From: Straminergon stramineum
Taxonomy: Eukaryota; Streptophyta; Bryopsida; Hypnales; Calliergonaceae
NCBI GenBank assembly: GCA_963920665.1
Contig: OY987269.1
Location: 2,792,501-2,856,500, forward strand
Reading direction: 5' to 3'
Length of the DNA: 64,000 nt
Under the pieces are notes generated by a model that saw only the letters and a program-made list of their open reading frames with translations, did not search any database and was not told the origin of the DNA. Made by a program: the position numbers and the translations under genes. Every line of letters starts with the position of its first letter. The stretch's first letter is position 1. Positions 10,801 through 24,807 of the stretch are shown here, in pieces.

Positions 10801-13376
10801 CTGAATAGTGAAATTAGGTTGCTCCTCACTAATTTCTCGACATTTGAAATGTATAAGAACGAACTACTTTTGAGTTACATATTGTTGTAATTATGACTCA
10901 TGGACCTCCATGTGTACAAATGGAGATATTTTTAGAAATATTTGTTGCCTTTGATGGCTTGTAAAATAACTTTCTTGGGGTAAGGCAACCTGATTTCACT
11001 ATTCATTGTAGCTTAGTGGCGACAATTCGCCAAACATGGATGAGGTAGGTAGAGTTGACCACCAACCGGAAATTTTAGGGGTTTTATTTTATTTTTGGAA
11101 ACGGATGGAACAAAAGCCCCTTTGCGAAGCAACAACCAAATATTCTAATTTTCCTTCTGACCCGAGTATTCAGCTGACGGGTGAAGGGAGAACATACCCC
11201 TTTTGCGTGCGCTCCATGTGAACACCCATGCTCGCATGTGACTTCCCTGCGATTGTGTGTGGCGTCCCTTGTGATGAGTTGCCTCTAATAACTTCACCCC
11301 TGAGGTGGCCAGGAATTGCTGGGCTCTGATCCTGAGATTTAGCAAAAATGGAGATCTGTTACGTAAGTTGCCTAATCATCTGTTGGTGTGTTTGCATATT
11401 CAATATTTTGCCCTTAGTACGTGATTAATTTTCGTTGTTGCAAACCCCGGCCCCTTGAATCGAAAATGTACTAATGAATCGGAGTAATGGAAACCAGGGA
11501 AATGACTCCGAGAAGATCCACCCATAGTAGAATTTGTCATATGGGTCCTCTCATGGGACATTTTCCTAGCAGTTGGGAGGTTGTTTCTACTTCCCTCTTG
11601 GTTAAACAACATCTCAATGTCCTTTTTCTATTGTTGCTTCATCCGGGAGCTTGCACTACACTAATAATGAAATTTAATGTTTGCAACAGTACTTACAAAA
11701 CTCTAACACTAAATGATTGGCAACAACCGGTTGCAAATGTTAATGACGCTAAATATCAATATGAACACTAATTTTCAACAAAATTTCTACCACAGAAATT
11801 AAATTATATCAAAACAGTTCACCCTACGCTAAATTACGGTAGTATCCAACATGAAAACTAATTGTCAACTTAATGAGAATTAGAGTGAGGACGTAACACT
11901 ATAAGTATCAGAGCACTAAATTTCAATACTAGTGGAGTGCTCAATGCAAGAGATTCCTGGTAGCTCATGACGCAGTGCACTACTTGAAATTGTTGCCACA
12001 TATATGGTGGGGAGGCAGAAGGGAGAAACTGTAGCTGTTTTGTAGATTTTGCCTGCAGAGAACTTGCGAATAGGAACATGGACGACGGTGATGCTCAGAT
12101 TACAATGGCCTGCAGTGGAACCAATCGATATCGTCCAGCCCGGGATATAAGAAGTCCACAGATCTGATGCCTTCAATTCTCTATGATCGGCGAGCTTTGT
12201 TTGCACGCTTCCTTCACAGTTGGATTGCGGAGAAATCATCGAGGTGATCCACATGATGGTGTTCACTAACATTGAATGTGCTCAGCAATATATTGGAGGA
12301 AATTTATGTGGAAACGCGTGATCGCTCAAAAGCTTATCCTTGATACACTGATTGGGAAAGGTGAGGTACATTAATTGATGGCAGTTTTCAAAATCTCCGG
12401 TGAGCACATACGGATGTGAACATGATCTAGTACATTCTAAGCAACTTTTGACTTCGAGAAGTCCTTGCTCACTGTGTGATGCATTATCCCGGTCTACTCT
12501 GACTTGCATTCTTGCAGGCGATGACAACTTCAGGTGCACGGGGTCCTTGGCTATGACCATCGTCCAACTACTCCAAGGTCCGTTACCTCCAGCTCGCTTT
12601 CCCATCTTGTGCAAAAAATGGGCTGGCGGTACCTGCAGATGAACAAGGGTGCAGATAAGAATTAAATGGAAATGGTATTTCCACTGATTACATTGTCTCA
12701 AGATGGTTGGTGTATAACCCCTATGGATTATGGAGCCCATTTCTGTAGAGGCGACAAACACACGTTAGATATTGAGAGAATCGTTAGATCTCTTACTCTT
12801 GTTTTCCTTAAGCACTATGGAGTCATATCTTCTTTAAAATCCTTAGTTGAGCATGACAGAACATAATCTAACCGTTGAGGTTAACACTCATGAAGGACAG
12901 CTTCGTTCTGGACATAGCATCCCTCGGGCACCACGCCCATGGCGTTAACATTTTATTCCACATATACAGACTCTACTTGTTGTCCATATATCTTATAGAC
13001 TAAAAAGTTATCTAGACCATCTATAATCACACCTAAGAAACACAACTGCTTTGGAAGGCATTGAGATAATATTACCATTGCATGGTATCATGAAGATTAG
13101 AACTGACTCGTATAATTCAGACAGGGAAAAGATTATACATCTTAACTCCAAATTCGAAATCCAGTCTAAGAACATTCCAACTCCACTATCAGTCTGGATT
13201 TATTATTCTGTTTCTGAACCGTCAAGGACAAACAATCAAAGGTAACCTCTACTCATGTCACACGAGTGACACAACTCTCCACCACTCTTACAATCCTCAA
13301 TTAGATGACCACACCTCAAATTAGACCCTTACGCCACACCCTGCATTGAGAGTTGTAAAAATCTTACGGGGAGCTT
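10801..13376. other. Mixed-composition intergenic region with unrecognised ORFs
   Basis: The longest frames are two on the minus strand, about 159 codons (12761-12282) and 118 codons (12272-11916), end to end. The first starts at GTG in the open-frame sense. It contains a hydrophobic stretch and several Cys residues in its second half but matches nothing I know. Introns or decay could explain the break between them. I see no RNA genes. Confidence 0.3.
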
Positions 13377-13818
13377 ATGACGATCTTCATGCTCGTCACC
13401 AGAAGCTTGCAAAACGATCGTCAGCACCATGCCCAGCACGCCAACCTTACTACAGCATCCAAAGAAATTATTGCCCCTTCGGCTTCTGCCTTTCTTAACA
13501 GCGAACAAATTAATGCCTTCAGCACCATAGCTGCATCAGACGCGGGCTCAACCCTAGCCTCAACCAAATGCACATCACTGAGAAGATGACCACGCTCCAC
13601 CTGATGAAACCATCACCAAAACGTCTCTAATTCACTGGGTTTTCACTACTCTAACAGTGTCTAGATCCCCACTACCAAGAATACTTGCCGCGAACGGCGC
13701 ATCGACATGACCCCTTTCTCAAGGACGTCATTCAAGTAGAGCGGCTATAATTCATGCCCACAAATTCGTGCACTGCCATGACTAGGACGACGAGAGAAAG
13801 CACGTCCACAACTAGAAG
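13377..13818. other. GC-rich stretch 3' of microprotein copy 1, coding status unclear
   Basis: The sequence is C-rich on the plus strand and open over about 70 codons (13377-13589, plus). The minus strand, which is the direction of copy 1, is also open over roughly 50 codons at about 13575-13420. Lying 3' of copy 1, it could be its 3' untranslated region or part of another gene. No motif is recognised. Confidence 0.3.
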
Positions 13819-14013
13819 CTATCTCGGTCTGTACAAGCCAAAGCGGGCACTGTAGGCGGGCACGAACACGTCGTGCGCGTATTGCGCCCAAGCATCGCCA
13901 ACGGACCACAGCAGCACTGAAAGAAGAAGAAGAAGCGACACCACGTACGCCTTGATCACCAACGACGACACCTCACGCCTCGTGTCCGGAAACGCCATCT
14001 CCTCCGGCGCCAT
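13819..14013 (-). CDS. Single-pass membrane microprotein, KAY-DAW family copy 1
   Basis: This is a 64-residue protein of an unrecognised family with three relatives in this window. The N-terminus is about 20 hydrophilic residues. Lys21-Ala-Tyr opens a hydrophobic helix rich in Leu (about residues 22-39), closed by Asp40-Ala-Trp42, then Ala-Gln-Tyr-Ala-His and a 17-residue tail ending Arg-Pro-Arg. The Lys before and Asp after the helix suggest N-in, C-out topology. Signal-peptidase cleavage after Gly-Asp-Ala is an alternative that would free a peptide of about 23 residues. The start is the ATG at 14013: it has a strong context (GCC before, G after) and leaves 20 residues ahead of Lys, as in the relatives; an upstream in-frame GTG at 14034 is less likely. 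No intron is seen. The tail is the most basic of the four. Function unknown; coding status rests on conservation among copies. Confidence 0.82.
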   Translation of the reverse strand: MAPEEMAFPDTRREVSSLVIKAYVVSLLLLLSVLLWSVGDAWAQYAHDVFVPAYSARFGLYRPR

Positions 14014-14088
14014 GGCAACAAACTCACCGCACACCCAACTTCACCCCAACTTAGTCTTACTCACCTTCCCGCTCCAATAAAACCCGCC

Positions 14089-14096
14089 TATAAATA
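14089..14096. promoter_or_regulatory. TATA-like element between copy 1 and its upstream DNA
   Basis: TATAAATA on the plus strand is preceded by CCAAT at about 14074, so the better promoter faces right. Read on the minus strand it is TATTTATA, 76 bases before the copy 1 ATG, and could serve that gene. The direction cannot be settled from sequence. Confidence 0.35.
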
Positions 14097-15119
14097 CCCA
14101 CAAGAACTAGATGAGCTAGCTAGCTAGCTATTGCAACTTACATCGATCACATCACCCCTCGTAGAACTGTCAGAAATACACCAATGACCGCAACCCAGCT
14201 AGAGCCAGGACGAGAACAAAAGTAGGTCTGCATCGACAACGAAAGGTTCTTCAATTGCATGTTGTACCAGCCACGTCTCCTACTGGCAAAACCATGTCCA
14301 GGCAAATCCGAAGCTTCTGTTCCGAATTGGAGATGCATGTATCCAGTCCACGAAATCACGCACCGCTGGTTGAATAATACGACTCCATCAAACGATCGAT
14401 TCTCTGTGAATCAGAGTGCAAATCAACACCTACGGATTTGATTGTGCGGAATGTCGATCGACAATAAGTTACTACTGATCCTTCCTGGTTTTGTTGAAGG
14501 GTTCTGGAATCGTGTGTTCCCGGAACAGCAGTGCGCGTGTACCTGTTCGAGAGTTATCTTTTTTCTTGTTCAAGTTGCGGAAATTTATTGACTGGTCCTT
14601 TTTAATTATCATGCAAGTGGGGTGTTGGAAGGAATTGTAGCCGTATCGATGTCTGTTGTAGCAGACTAGCTAGGACAGGGTGCTTCATCAATTAATGAAT
14701 GAAGTCCCCCCCCCCTTGCAAGTGGCAGGTAGCGGGGACTAGTACCTTTGTTTAATTGTACGTTGCTACTTGCTAGCTGAGCTGCCGGGTACGTGCACGT
14801 GAATCCAGGCTCTTGCCTGATAACTCTGATCTGATCAGGTATTCAGCCAATTCAGCCAGGTTCTGTGACCGTAGACCTCCTCTAAATTATTCCTAGCTAG
14901 CTGGGCCCCTGTCGGAGCCAGTTGACGTCGAGCTGTCAGACTGTGCCTATCATTAGCATGGATCACGTCAATAGCTCTCGATTCCCACATTATGTATCGA
15001 TTGCATATGGTATGTATGAATACATATGAAATACGGGTTTAGTTTTTTGATATAATGTATGGGAGAACCAATCATTATCTACCTCTTAACCATTATGTGC
15101 ATGATTTGGATCAGTAGAA
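14097..15119. other. Intergenic island upstream of copy 1
   Basis: The region is GC-richer than the following desert and includes a (GCTA)n tract at about 14113-14130. Open frames of 60-70 codons occur on both strands with no recognisable product. It probably holds the promoter and leader of copy 1. Confidence 0.35.
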
Positions 15120-15465
15120 GGCAATATAAAGTTTCTACTTTGTAGAAAAATAGAAATCTTGGGAATTGCAATTTTTTTGGTAATTTTATGCCTCAAATTG
15201 AAATTACTATGAGTTTTGGAAGCCAAAAGTTGATTTGGATCCATACCCTATATACAGAGTCTTCCATGATTGCTCATTCAAAGACTATTTTGGCTCTCAA
15301 AACTAAGGACATGTGTCATGACACTTATGGTTAGAAGATGGTCGGAAACCAAGAGTTGATGGTTAGAAATTCGTAAGAGTTCTTATTGAATTTCCCAATA
15401 CTAATAGATTGTCTATGAGAGTCTAGTTGGGAATAGGTGGTTCTACCATTGATATTCATTGCAAA
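15120..15465 (+). repeat. Dispersed repeat copy (partner at 35790-36110)
   Basis: Shared blocks in the same order include AATTGAAATTACTATG, GCCAAAAGTTG, GCTCATTCAA, GACATGTGTCATGACA and a final GGTNNNTCTACC. The two copies have drifted with small indels and carry no intact reading frame. The element class is unknown. Confidence 0.7.
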
Positions 15466-18400
15466 AAGAGAATATAGTACAACCCAAGCCATGAGTGTTT
15501 TTGTTTTTGTTTTTTTTAAACAAATGCAACGAAAAACGAGGAGTGTTTTACTCCAAGGACAAAGCACAAACTAACAACAACACTAGAAAAGACTCTAGGA
15601 GGAAGAAGCTTCTACCCAACAATAAGATGAAGGAGGCAATATGCAAGGTGCAATGCAAGATCCATCTCTATTGTCAATTAGTGTAGGCCTTGGAAATTTC
15701 ATGGTCAATCACAACCCTTACACACCTTAGTGCAATAGCACGATATACATCCACAAAAGACAACCTCTAATAAGATTATAAGATTATGAGTTCTACTAAA
15801 AAAAAGGTGTTTAGTCCCTTTAGTGTCAAAGTTCACAAGAAGTTTAGCTATCATAAGCAAGTTCTTCTTCATAGATTGTTGATTTCAAATTCCTTATCCT
15901 AGTAGTCTACTCTTGGAGTTTAAACTAATTTTATATTTAGGGTTATACAATCCAATAGGACATTCATTTAGTTAGAAATTCAACTCAACTTCAAAATCAA
16001 GATACAAGGGGGGGTTCTATACAATTCTAAATTCCTTAATGCAAAAGAGAAACAAAAAATAGTGCACTACAACCAAGCAAACCAAGGCCGAGTTTACACC
16101 AAAAACAAGGGGGCCAAAAAATTGTGAAGTCTCCCTCTTCAATTCTCCTCCTTTGTTGTTGAGAAGTGTTCCTTTGGAAGTTATAACCTTTGAATTGGTG
16201 GATACTATCTAAAAGGCATGAGTCGCAAAAAAACATTATAATTTATATTAAATCAAATACATAATTAAAAATATTAGCAAAATGTGCTTTTCATCGAGGA
16301 CAGCTAGAATTCCAATTAGATTCCAAGGGGCTAAAAATCTGAAGGCTTCTCTACCATAAAGGAAAAAAGTGTGCTCCACATCATTGGACCTTCTTGGAGA
16401 CCCATAGTCAACTTCTCATTTCATGAATGTTATCTCTCTTTTGCAAACCCTAAATTAGGTTAATTACAAACATGGTCTCCGAACATCACTCACATCACTC
16501 AAGACGGTTGTGATTGATCGACCGCCATGATTGATCGAAGGTGGCCCGTGTTAAGTTGGGTGGCGTACAAGTCTATGAACATTACATTGTTCAAAATTGA
16601 GAGAACATTCATTTAACTTACAGACGAGATCCATGCCGCTGTGAGTAACGAGGAATTCCCCTACAGTTGTCAATGTTAGTGTTGGCAAGTGGATGTGCAG
16701 AGTACGGGCAGGATTGCAAAACCTGCACTAAGCTTATACGGCCTGCCAGCCCACTTCTCACGCTTGGCTTAAGTTCATTCTGCGGATCCTGTTTTGGCAG
16801 TTTCTGAGTTTTAGATGCACCGCTACTAAGGTAGACTAGCCTTTTACCACCCTGATTCGCAATCTGAGTATATTTTTCAGAGATGTGTGCATGTTTCATG
16901 AATCTAACCCAATTGGAATTATAATTTTCCAATGAAAGTTGGAATTTCTAGGAATTTCTAAAGTGGTCTGCCCTGAAATTACAAAACCACCACTCGATTA
17001 GAATCGTAAATGGCCTATCCTAAACCCGTAACCACCATGCTATGTATCTATTAGCACTTGAGTATCCTCCAATCAAGGAGTGGTACGTAACCCAAGTTGG
17101 AATTAATGCATTGAACTTATCAAAGAAGTAAATGGATTTAGGTGAGTTTGGTGGTAGAGATGGGGCCAGAAATAGGATGGTGATTATAGGAAGTTGGTGG
17201 TAATGGGCTAGTCTACCTTAAGCTTATACTTATTGTAGGATGAGTGGATGACCCATTGAAGCCCTTTAACTTAGAGCATCCCCAATCTAGGAACGGAAAC
17301 CAAGGGACGATACAAGAATTTTAATTTGTTTTTTACACAAATGAAATGGAATCACATTGCAGAGAGCTGAAAAGACAAAACATGTCACACAATGTTAAAT
17401 TCTCCATTTGAATTGGGCTCTACAAGATAATTTTGTGGGTTATTCAAGGGTAAAAGTAAAAAATGCCCCCTATTTTGAGCAATGACTAGGATATGTTTTG
17501 GACCTCTCTTAGTTGATTTGGAGTCTCAAATTGAAAATATGAATTCAAAATTTGAAAAACAAATAATGTGCAAAAAATAAAAAAGTCTTTCGTTTTCCCC
17601 ATGGTAAATTTGCCCCTACGGAGCCCAATTTGAATGGAGGATTTAATGTCCTCCCAACACACTAGCTGTAAGCAATACTGGAATTTTGAATTGGAGGGAG
17701 GCAAACCTTGATTGTTTTGTTATGGTGAATTCCAAAAAAAAAAGACCTTGTTTGCAAAAAAAAGAATGTTCCAATTTACTTGGGATATATAACAAAGCTT
17801 TAAAAGGTATGACAATTATGACTTTTCTTGTTGTGAGCCAACTTGCAAGCTCTCCATGTTTTACGAACTTGCTGGGCTTGAGAAGGAAAGTAGCATGGCA
17901 AGGAATAAAAGGAGACCGCAAACTTACCATTTTTATTGGGGCATGTGTTTTGTCGTTGTTCCATTGGTGTGGTGATTTTTGGTTGGATTGGGCTACTTTT
18001 TAGGCCATTTTTGATGGAATTGGAAAACTAAACAATATCTCTTTTTATTTTCAAGGTGGGGATGGTAAATTCTAGCCCCAATGAGTATAGTAATCAACTC
18101 TCTACAGTTCTAGAGGCACCATTTCCTTCCCATAAGCTGTCATATTGGCAAGATAAAGAGAGTGTACAATTATTGTAGTCTTCTACTGCAAAAACCTTGA
18201 TGGTGTTGGTGCCAATGTCCTATAGAGTTCAACAAAAGCAAGGTTCTCCTTGACTAAGTATAAAGGCAACAAATTCAACTAACATTATCATCTTAATATT
18301 GCTTGAAACACATTTTGGGGTTGAAAATGGAGAGTTGCATTTAGGCAAGGTGATTGACTAATCAACTGCTACCTAAATGTATGGGAAAAAGACCCTAGGA

Positions 18401-21400
18401 AGTAGCAATGCAAGAGCTTTTCCCAACATCAATTGAAGATGCTCATAGTCATTGCATATATTTAGAGCCCCTTCACGCTATGTCAAAAGTCCAAATTTTT
18501 AAAGTCTTGGTTCAAGGCCAAATCCCATCTTCCTCCTGATCTTCCTTGGATTGTAGAACGTGAATAAAAATATCAAATTGGGACTTGGACTTTATAGTGC
18601 TTGAAGATCAAAGCCCCAACTTTTTAAGTCTTAATTTGTCTTTTGTATAATGTTAGCAATTATGTGCCCCAAATGGGTCAAAAAGTCAAAATCCCATTTG
18701 AAGGGCACTTTTAGCATCAATTTTGGTTGGACAAATTTGAAAAAAAAATTAGCTCCCTAGGATGCTTTATATAAATGTAGTGTTTTTCTCTTCATTTTAT
18801 ATTCAAAAACATGATTGGGACTTAGAGGCCAAGTTGGGTTTCCATTTTGGCTAGATCCAATTCAGACTCTAAGTCCTACTTCCTTAGTGCAAGAACTTCC
18901 ACTAATTAGATTTTGAAAATTCAGTAAGACTTGGAATAGAGTATGAAAGATCCTTAAATTGATCGGACTTATGGTTTTATTTTTGCAATAGAATGATAAA
19001 TCATAAGTTTTTTCACATGTACTTTTGTCAACTCAACCTTCAATAAGAAAAGATTCATTATAGGTTGGTCAAAGCAAAAACAGAAAACTTCCTAATGTTG
19101 TCTCTAGGGAGAACTAATCTAGTCGATTTGGATTCTAATAGGATCCTTTGGAGTCCCTCTCTAGTCATATTGGTAATTCAAAAGTGTTTTTCCAAATTGT
19201 AGAATAATAAATGAACCTTTTGCCAGGTGTCTAAACCACATGATGGTGTTCTTTCAAGTTATATGACCATTCACAATTTTCACAACTTTAAAATACAAGT
19301 TGGAAGATGATGCAATTGGGTTGGGACAACTTCAAGTTTGTACACCTTATTGAGAATGTGGAATTGGTCTATATGCCAAAGGTCATTGTTTGGCAATGTT
19401 TGAGGTAGTTTCATATGACTTAAGAACATAAACATTGTAGTGCTTCAAAGGAGATATGCCATATGTCATGTCAAGGGTCAAGTGAGGGCGGAAAATCTAG
19501 GACTATAAAGTAGAAACATCTATTACCATTCATTTAAGTTGATGTGTGTAGATATAGTCAAAATCACAATTAGGTGTTACTTTTGTTATGTAGACAAATG
19601 GACATAATTAATTAATATTATAAAGAAATAAAAATTGAAGAAATTTTGTATTTTTTGTAAATTTTCAAAGTCAAAACTTGGAGAAACTTCAAAGTGTTTA
19701 ATAGATGTGTTTGAAGTGCCCTGAGTATGATTGATCCAAACCGTTGACTAAAAGTTTGTTACTTTACAACTATGAAGCGACATTTGTAAAGAAGAAGCCA
19801 TTCAAAGTGAATGGTTTAACCTCTAAAACACCTTACAAGTCAAAATTGGTTTTGAGAAATTTGAGAATCTAATATATAGCACTAGATTTTGACTTTTTCT
19901 TATTTATTTTCTTTTTGAGATTAGGCAAACCAACAACCTTCAAAAGAATCTAATTTTTATGAGGATCCAATAGGTGGAAAAAAATTATACATTTTCTTTG
20001 TTTTGGACCCAAACAATTTAGGGAATGTAAACACAACATTATTTTGCCATCAAAGTTTGCATGCTTATTTCTAACTTGATGCTCTATTCAAATCTAAAGT
20101 CCATAAATTTTTCTTGCCAAAAAATTAGAGTTACAAGGCTCAAAAATCCAATAATAAAAACAACATTTAAAAAACTCAACAATCTTGGAAAAAAAATTTA
20201 TTCCACCTTTGCAAGCTTTGTTCTCACGCATATCTTACCCTCAAACTCCAAAAAAATTATTTGTGACCCTAGTAATAGTCAAAAATAAAATCTTACGATT
20301 ACAAAAATTATAAATAATTAATAAAAAATGATTAATAGCCCATTTTAAGAAAGTATTGATTTTCAATAACTTTGTGAGTATTTGCCAATTTGAACACATG
20401 GGTTTATAGAGGATTAAGGTCATATTGATAACACTTCAATAGACATTATATGAATGGAATCAAACATTCCTATCTTAGTCATGCCCCTTAACATTGCCAA
20501 CCATAGTACCTCACCAAGAGCCATATGGCATGACTATAGCCTATTGAACTCCTTGATTTTACACTTTTCTTTGTCAGGTGGGAGTACAAGCTTTGATGAT
20601 TAGTCCAAGAAGAAGATGTTCTAATAAAGGCAATTTAGATACTCCAAAATCAGCATACTCAAAATTTACAAGGGCCATCTCAAAAAAGCTAGGAGTCACT
20701 TTTTGAAGGTCTAATAGATAATATTTTTAACGGGAAGGTAACAATGGAGCAATTCTCAATCTTTGATCTATAAATGCTCTTGTTGGAGAAATTTGAAGTT
20801 GTCAACATATGGATACTCTAAAGTAAGCAAACCCCGACTCATCCCAATTTATTTGCAACTAGACTTATACTAGTGGAATGCCTATATGCAAAGAATAGGT
20901 GGTAAGATAAAAAAATTTAGATGTAATCAATTCAATTGGCACATGTGTTATGGCTTGTTGTAGTCATTTCAATAACAAAGACCTTATCTTTTGCCTTGCT
21001 GTTGTTTTAGTAAATTAAGACCTTGTTTTAGCTGGCTAGTACATCTAAAATTTTAGTTTAGGGCAAAATAATAAAGTATACTACAACAACCTCAAGGCCA
21101 ATCTAGTATCAAAAACCTAACACTTTCCATGCCTTAACCAAGAGATTGGAAAAATGTACCAATAATCATATCATTTGAAAGTTTTATAAAGACCCAACAC
21201 AATCAACTCAATAATGTAAGGTTCAAAATAAACAATGGAAACCAACAATTACTAACAAATAAAAAATAGCTTGACATGCCTTGTAGTAAAGAAAGTGAAC
21301 AAAGAATTTATATTGCACAATTATTAATCATGTGGTCAAGTTTATTTAATAATTGAGGGCTCAGCCTTCTTTAGAAATAAAAAAACTTTTAGTATGTACA

Positions 21401-22870
21401 TTATAATGTGTCTTTTTTTTTCTCTCGAAAACGAATTGACCATAAGACTTTAGGATTTCTTTGTTTCCAAATTGGAAACAAAAGACTATATGATTTCTTT
21501 GTTAATTGAAGTATCTAAACTTTCTCTCAAAACTAAAAAAAATCATAACTTTTGCAATTATTATTGGAATCAAATAAAACAAAGCTTGCCATGAAAAAGA
21601 TGATTGTTATGAGCTCTATTATATTATGCTCATGAATCTCTATGAATAAGTAAATAATATCTATAAATAAATCACCTGGGTATATCAAAAAAATCCTCAA
21701 CTTGTGTTGATTATTGTAAAACTTTAGGGATTACATACTACTTAACCCCTAAAAATCCTTAGATCCAAATTGTGTTTTTTGAGTTTTGGTCAACTGCTAT
21801 GGATTGACTCTCAACTTTTCCGCATGTGCAAATTAAATTTTTAGATGCTTGTTTTTGTAGTAAATCCAAAAATACCAATGCACACAAGTTTAGATGCATT
21901 TTCAATAATTATTGAGTGTTTTGGCACCAAAAATCTTTAGTGTCGCATAGTGTGCCAAGTGATGGCACAATTGCAAATGCCATGGCTAATACGATGACTT
22001 CTAAGAGCCAAACAAGATAGGATTTGCTCACAAATTAACAACACCCGAAGATCTTTCATATATTTGTGAAGATTCTGTTCAATATAAACTCAAGCTCAAT
22101 GCTTAGCCCTTGAATGTTGGGTTGGTGACCGTGGAAATCAGGTACTTTGGAACCATGTGACATCATCTACTTAAAAATATCCAAAAATACTCATTGGAAG
22201 TCAAACTACTGTAGAAGATCTCCCCTTTCCACCCCTAATTCCTAGGATGAATAGTTGCAATTCTGTCCTACATAGGAGAATTCCTTGTCATTCATCGGAT
22301 GAAAAACATCTGCCTTGGCGTTTAGGGGTTAACTTATGGGTGCATCAAAATTTGCATTAGACCCCACATTTAGGATTTAATGCCTAAGCTTGCGATGTCG
22401 TGCGATGCACTGCCAAAACTATAAGAGCATCATCAAAACCATGACTAAGGTAGGTACATCCAAAAGCACCACAAATTGGTATTGTGCAATGTTACTATTA
22501 TTGGGCTGATCAGATTTTTATATTTCCTTGTTGGCAAGAGAAAGGAGGTTCCAGTGCACCAAAGAACACATCATAACTGAATTTAGGAATGTTCACTTGC
22601 TCTAGATGGTGCTTTTAGGCACAGGGCGATTTTGGGAGTACCCACTGTAAACAGTAAAACAAATCTTTTATTCCATATGGAACCAACATTTGAGAATATT
22701 TTCATTGAAAGTGTTTTTGAAAATCATATACAATAGATATAAAAAATCTCAAATTTGGACATCGGATGATCAAACCACACCTGATTACCACCAATGCAAG
22801 GTAAAAAATGGTATCTACTTCCAAAATTGTCAGAACTTTCTAATGACTTACCCAATTTGTACTTTCATCC
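15466..22870. other. AT-rich repeat desert
   Basis: Open frames reach only about 105 codons and have no domains. The text resembles long-decayed dispersed repeats. A small GC-richer patch at about 16600-16900 holds an unrecognised 104-codon minus-strand frame opening with TTG. A copy of the TTTAGGGGTTAA-type element end is at about 22315-22332. Confidence 0.55.
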
Positions 22871-24807
22871 AAGTTAACAAGAAATTTTGACATAGCCTTT
22901 GTTTCCTTTACCTTGCATTGGAGATATTTAGGGTTGCTTAGATCATTCGATGTTCAAATTTGGAATAATCATATCTATTTTCTGTGATTTAAAAAAATCA
23001 CTTTTAACCTGTAAAGGACTGAGGCACATTTTATGCAGAAATTGTCAAAAACTGCCACTTTTTAAGGCAACAAGAAAAAAATGAAAAAAAAGTTTTTTTT
23101 TCAAAATTCAACCTTGCAAATTTGAACTAGACTTCTTTGGGAAATATGTGGAACAAATTTTAGAAACTTTGACCGCAAGGGTTGAGAGATTATAATGTTT
23201 GAAGTTAGGTGAAAAAGTTTTTTTCCAACCTCACCCGACCTAGCCTGCAAACTTTAACTCCTTCTAGAATGAGATTCTTACACTAAATAGGGTAATTTTT
23301 TGTGACATTTTCATCTAGGATCATGTGAGCTACACACACGCCAAATTTCAAAATCATAGGAAGAGTTCTACACATGCTGCCTGAAGCTGCCCGAGTTGCC
23401 TGCAAAGTTCAAGGCGGCATAACTTTTGATCTAGCACCCGATTGGAAAAGAAATTAGATTTTCAGGAAGGGTATACATAGTTACACATTATGTCCAAATT
23501 TCATGAACATCCGACTAAAAATGACTTTATAGGAGCCTACCCGAGGTTTCTTGCATACTCTGAACAAACTCTTGGGTCCTTTAGGGGTTAATGAAAATAT
23601 TCTCAAGTTCTAATTCCATACAAGTAAAAAGATTTTATTTTTATTAATGTTTTGAGGTTTGGGAGTAGAGATACTCTAAATTTCTGACCCTTTAAGGATT
23701 GACATTAGTTGAAAAACAAAAATATTGAATGACAAAAATAGCTTCTAAATTTTTTTTCCTTCAACAAGATGAAAATACTATCATTTTATTTTTGAGCAAC
23801 AAATACAAGGGTCAACTCAAATATTATAAAAAGAAATTTTGTAGTTATTTATACTCCAAATTATGGTTATCATGATTTTTCAAAGAATGGAGGATGTTCT
23901 AAATGCATTTTCCTGTGAGGTACATTTACATACCTCAAATATTAAAATAAAGACGTAGTGAACCTATAAAGTATTCTTCTTTGAAATAAACATGATTTTT
24001 CTGGTTCATCAAGTATTTATTTATTTATTTGGAATCCACTATGAAGAGTCAATTCCTCATCAAGAATGAAGTGTATAAAAATTGAAAGTTCAAATGGTGA
24101 ATAGATTGATTTCTTCTATTAGAGTGGTTGCAAAATTAACAACAATACAAAATTTTATTTTTGAAAGAATTCTTATAAGAAATTAATATCTTATCATATA
24201 CGACTTTAATTATTTTACAATTGATGTAGTTAACCATTAAATGTCTAGATTCATCTCCAAAATTGATGACTTGAGAAAAATCATTATAAAGTACTATATG
24301 GAAGTACTTTTTGGAATTGATATGCAAATAAAAGTTGTAGATTTTGATTTGTAGATTCTATCTGTACTATTAGATTCACCAATGCTATCACCAATCTTGT
24401 TTTATAAATTTTGAAAGAAAAATTCCAAAATTCCTTCAAAATTTGATTACAAGCAAAATACTATCATTTTTTGAGTGAAATTTGTTGGAATGATTTGAAA
24501 TGAGTTTCTCTTCAGATGATAATTTTTTGAAATTTTTGTGTTCTTCAAATCTATGACCTCATTTTAGTTAATTTGGTTTTGAACTAAAGTCAATGCAATT
24601 TGACCACTTGACATACTTGCACAATTGTAATTTTAGAAAAATATAAACTCTAGTAACACTAAATCCACCCCTTATATAGGACAAAAACTTGATAAAGTAT
24701 CTTCACAAATTAAAATAACTTTCATTGAAGTAGTTAGGAAGATGAAACTCCAGTTCCAATTTGTTCATCGTCCAAAAAATGGACGTCAAAGCGTTTAGGG
24801 GTTAACC
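22871..24807. repeat. Diverged copies of the TTTAGGGGTTAA-bounded repeat family
   Basis: Element ends reading TCCTTTAGGGGTTAA (23576-23591) and GCGTTTAGGGGTTAAC (24791-24807) are present. The DNA at about 22900-23590 matches, in opposite orientation, the repeats at 28236-28815 and 48612-49227. No left partners are clear, so individual element borders are not resolved. Non-coding. Confidence 0.5.
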
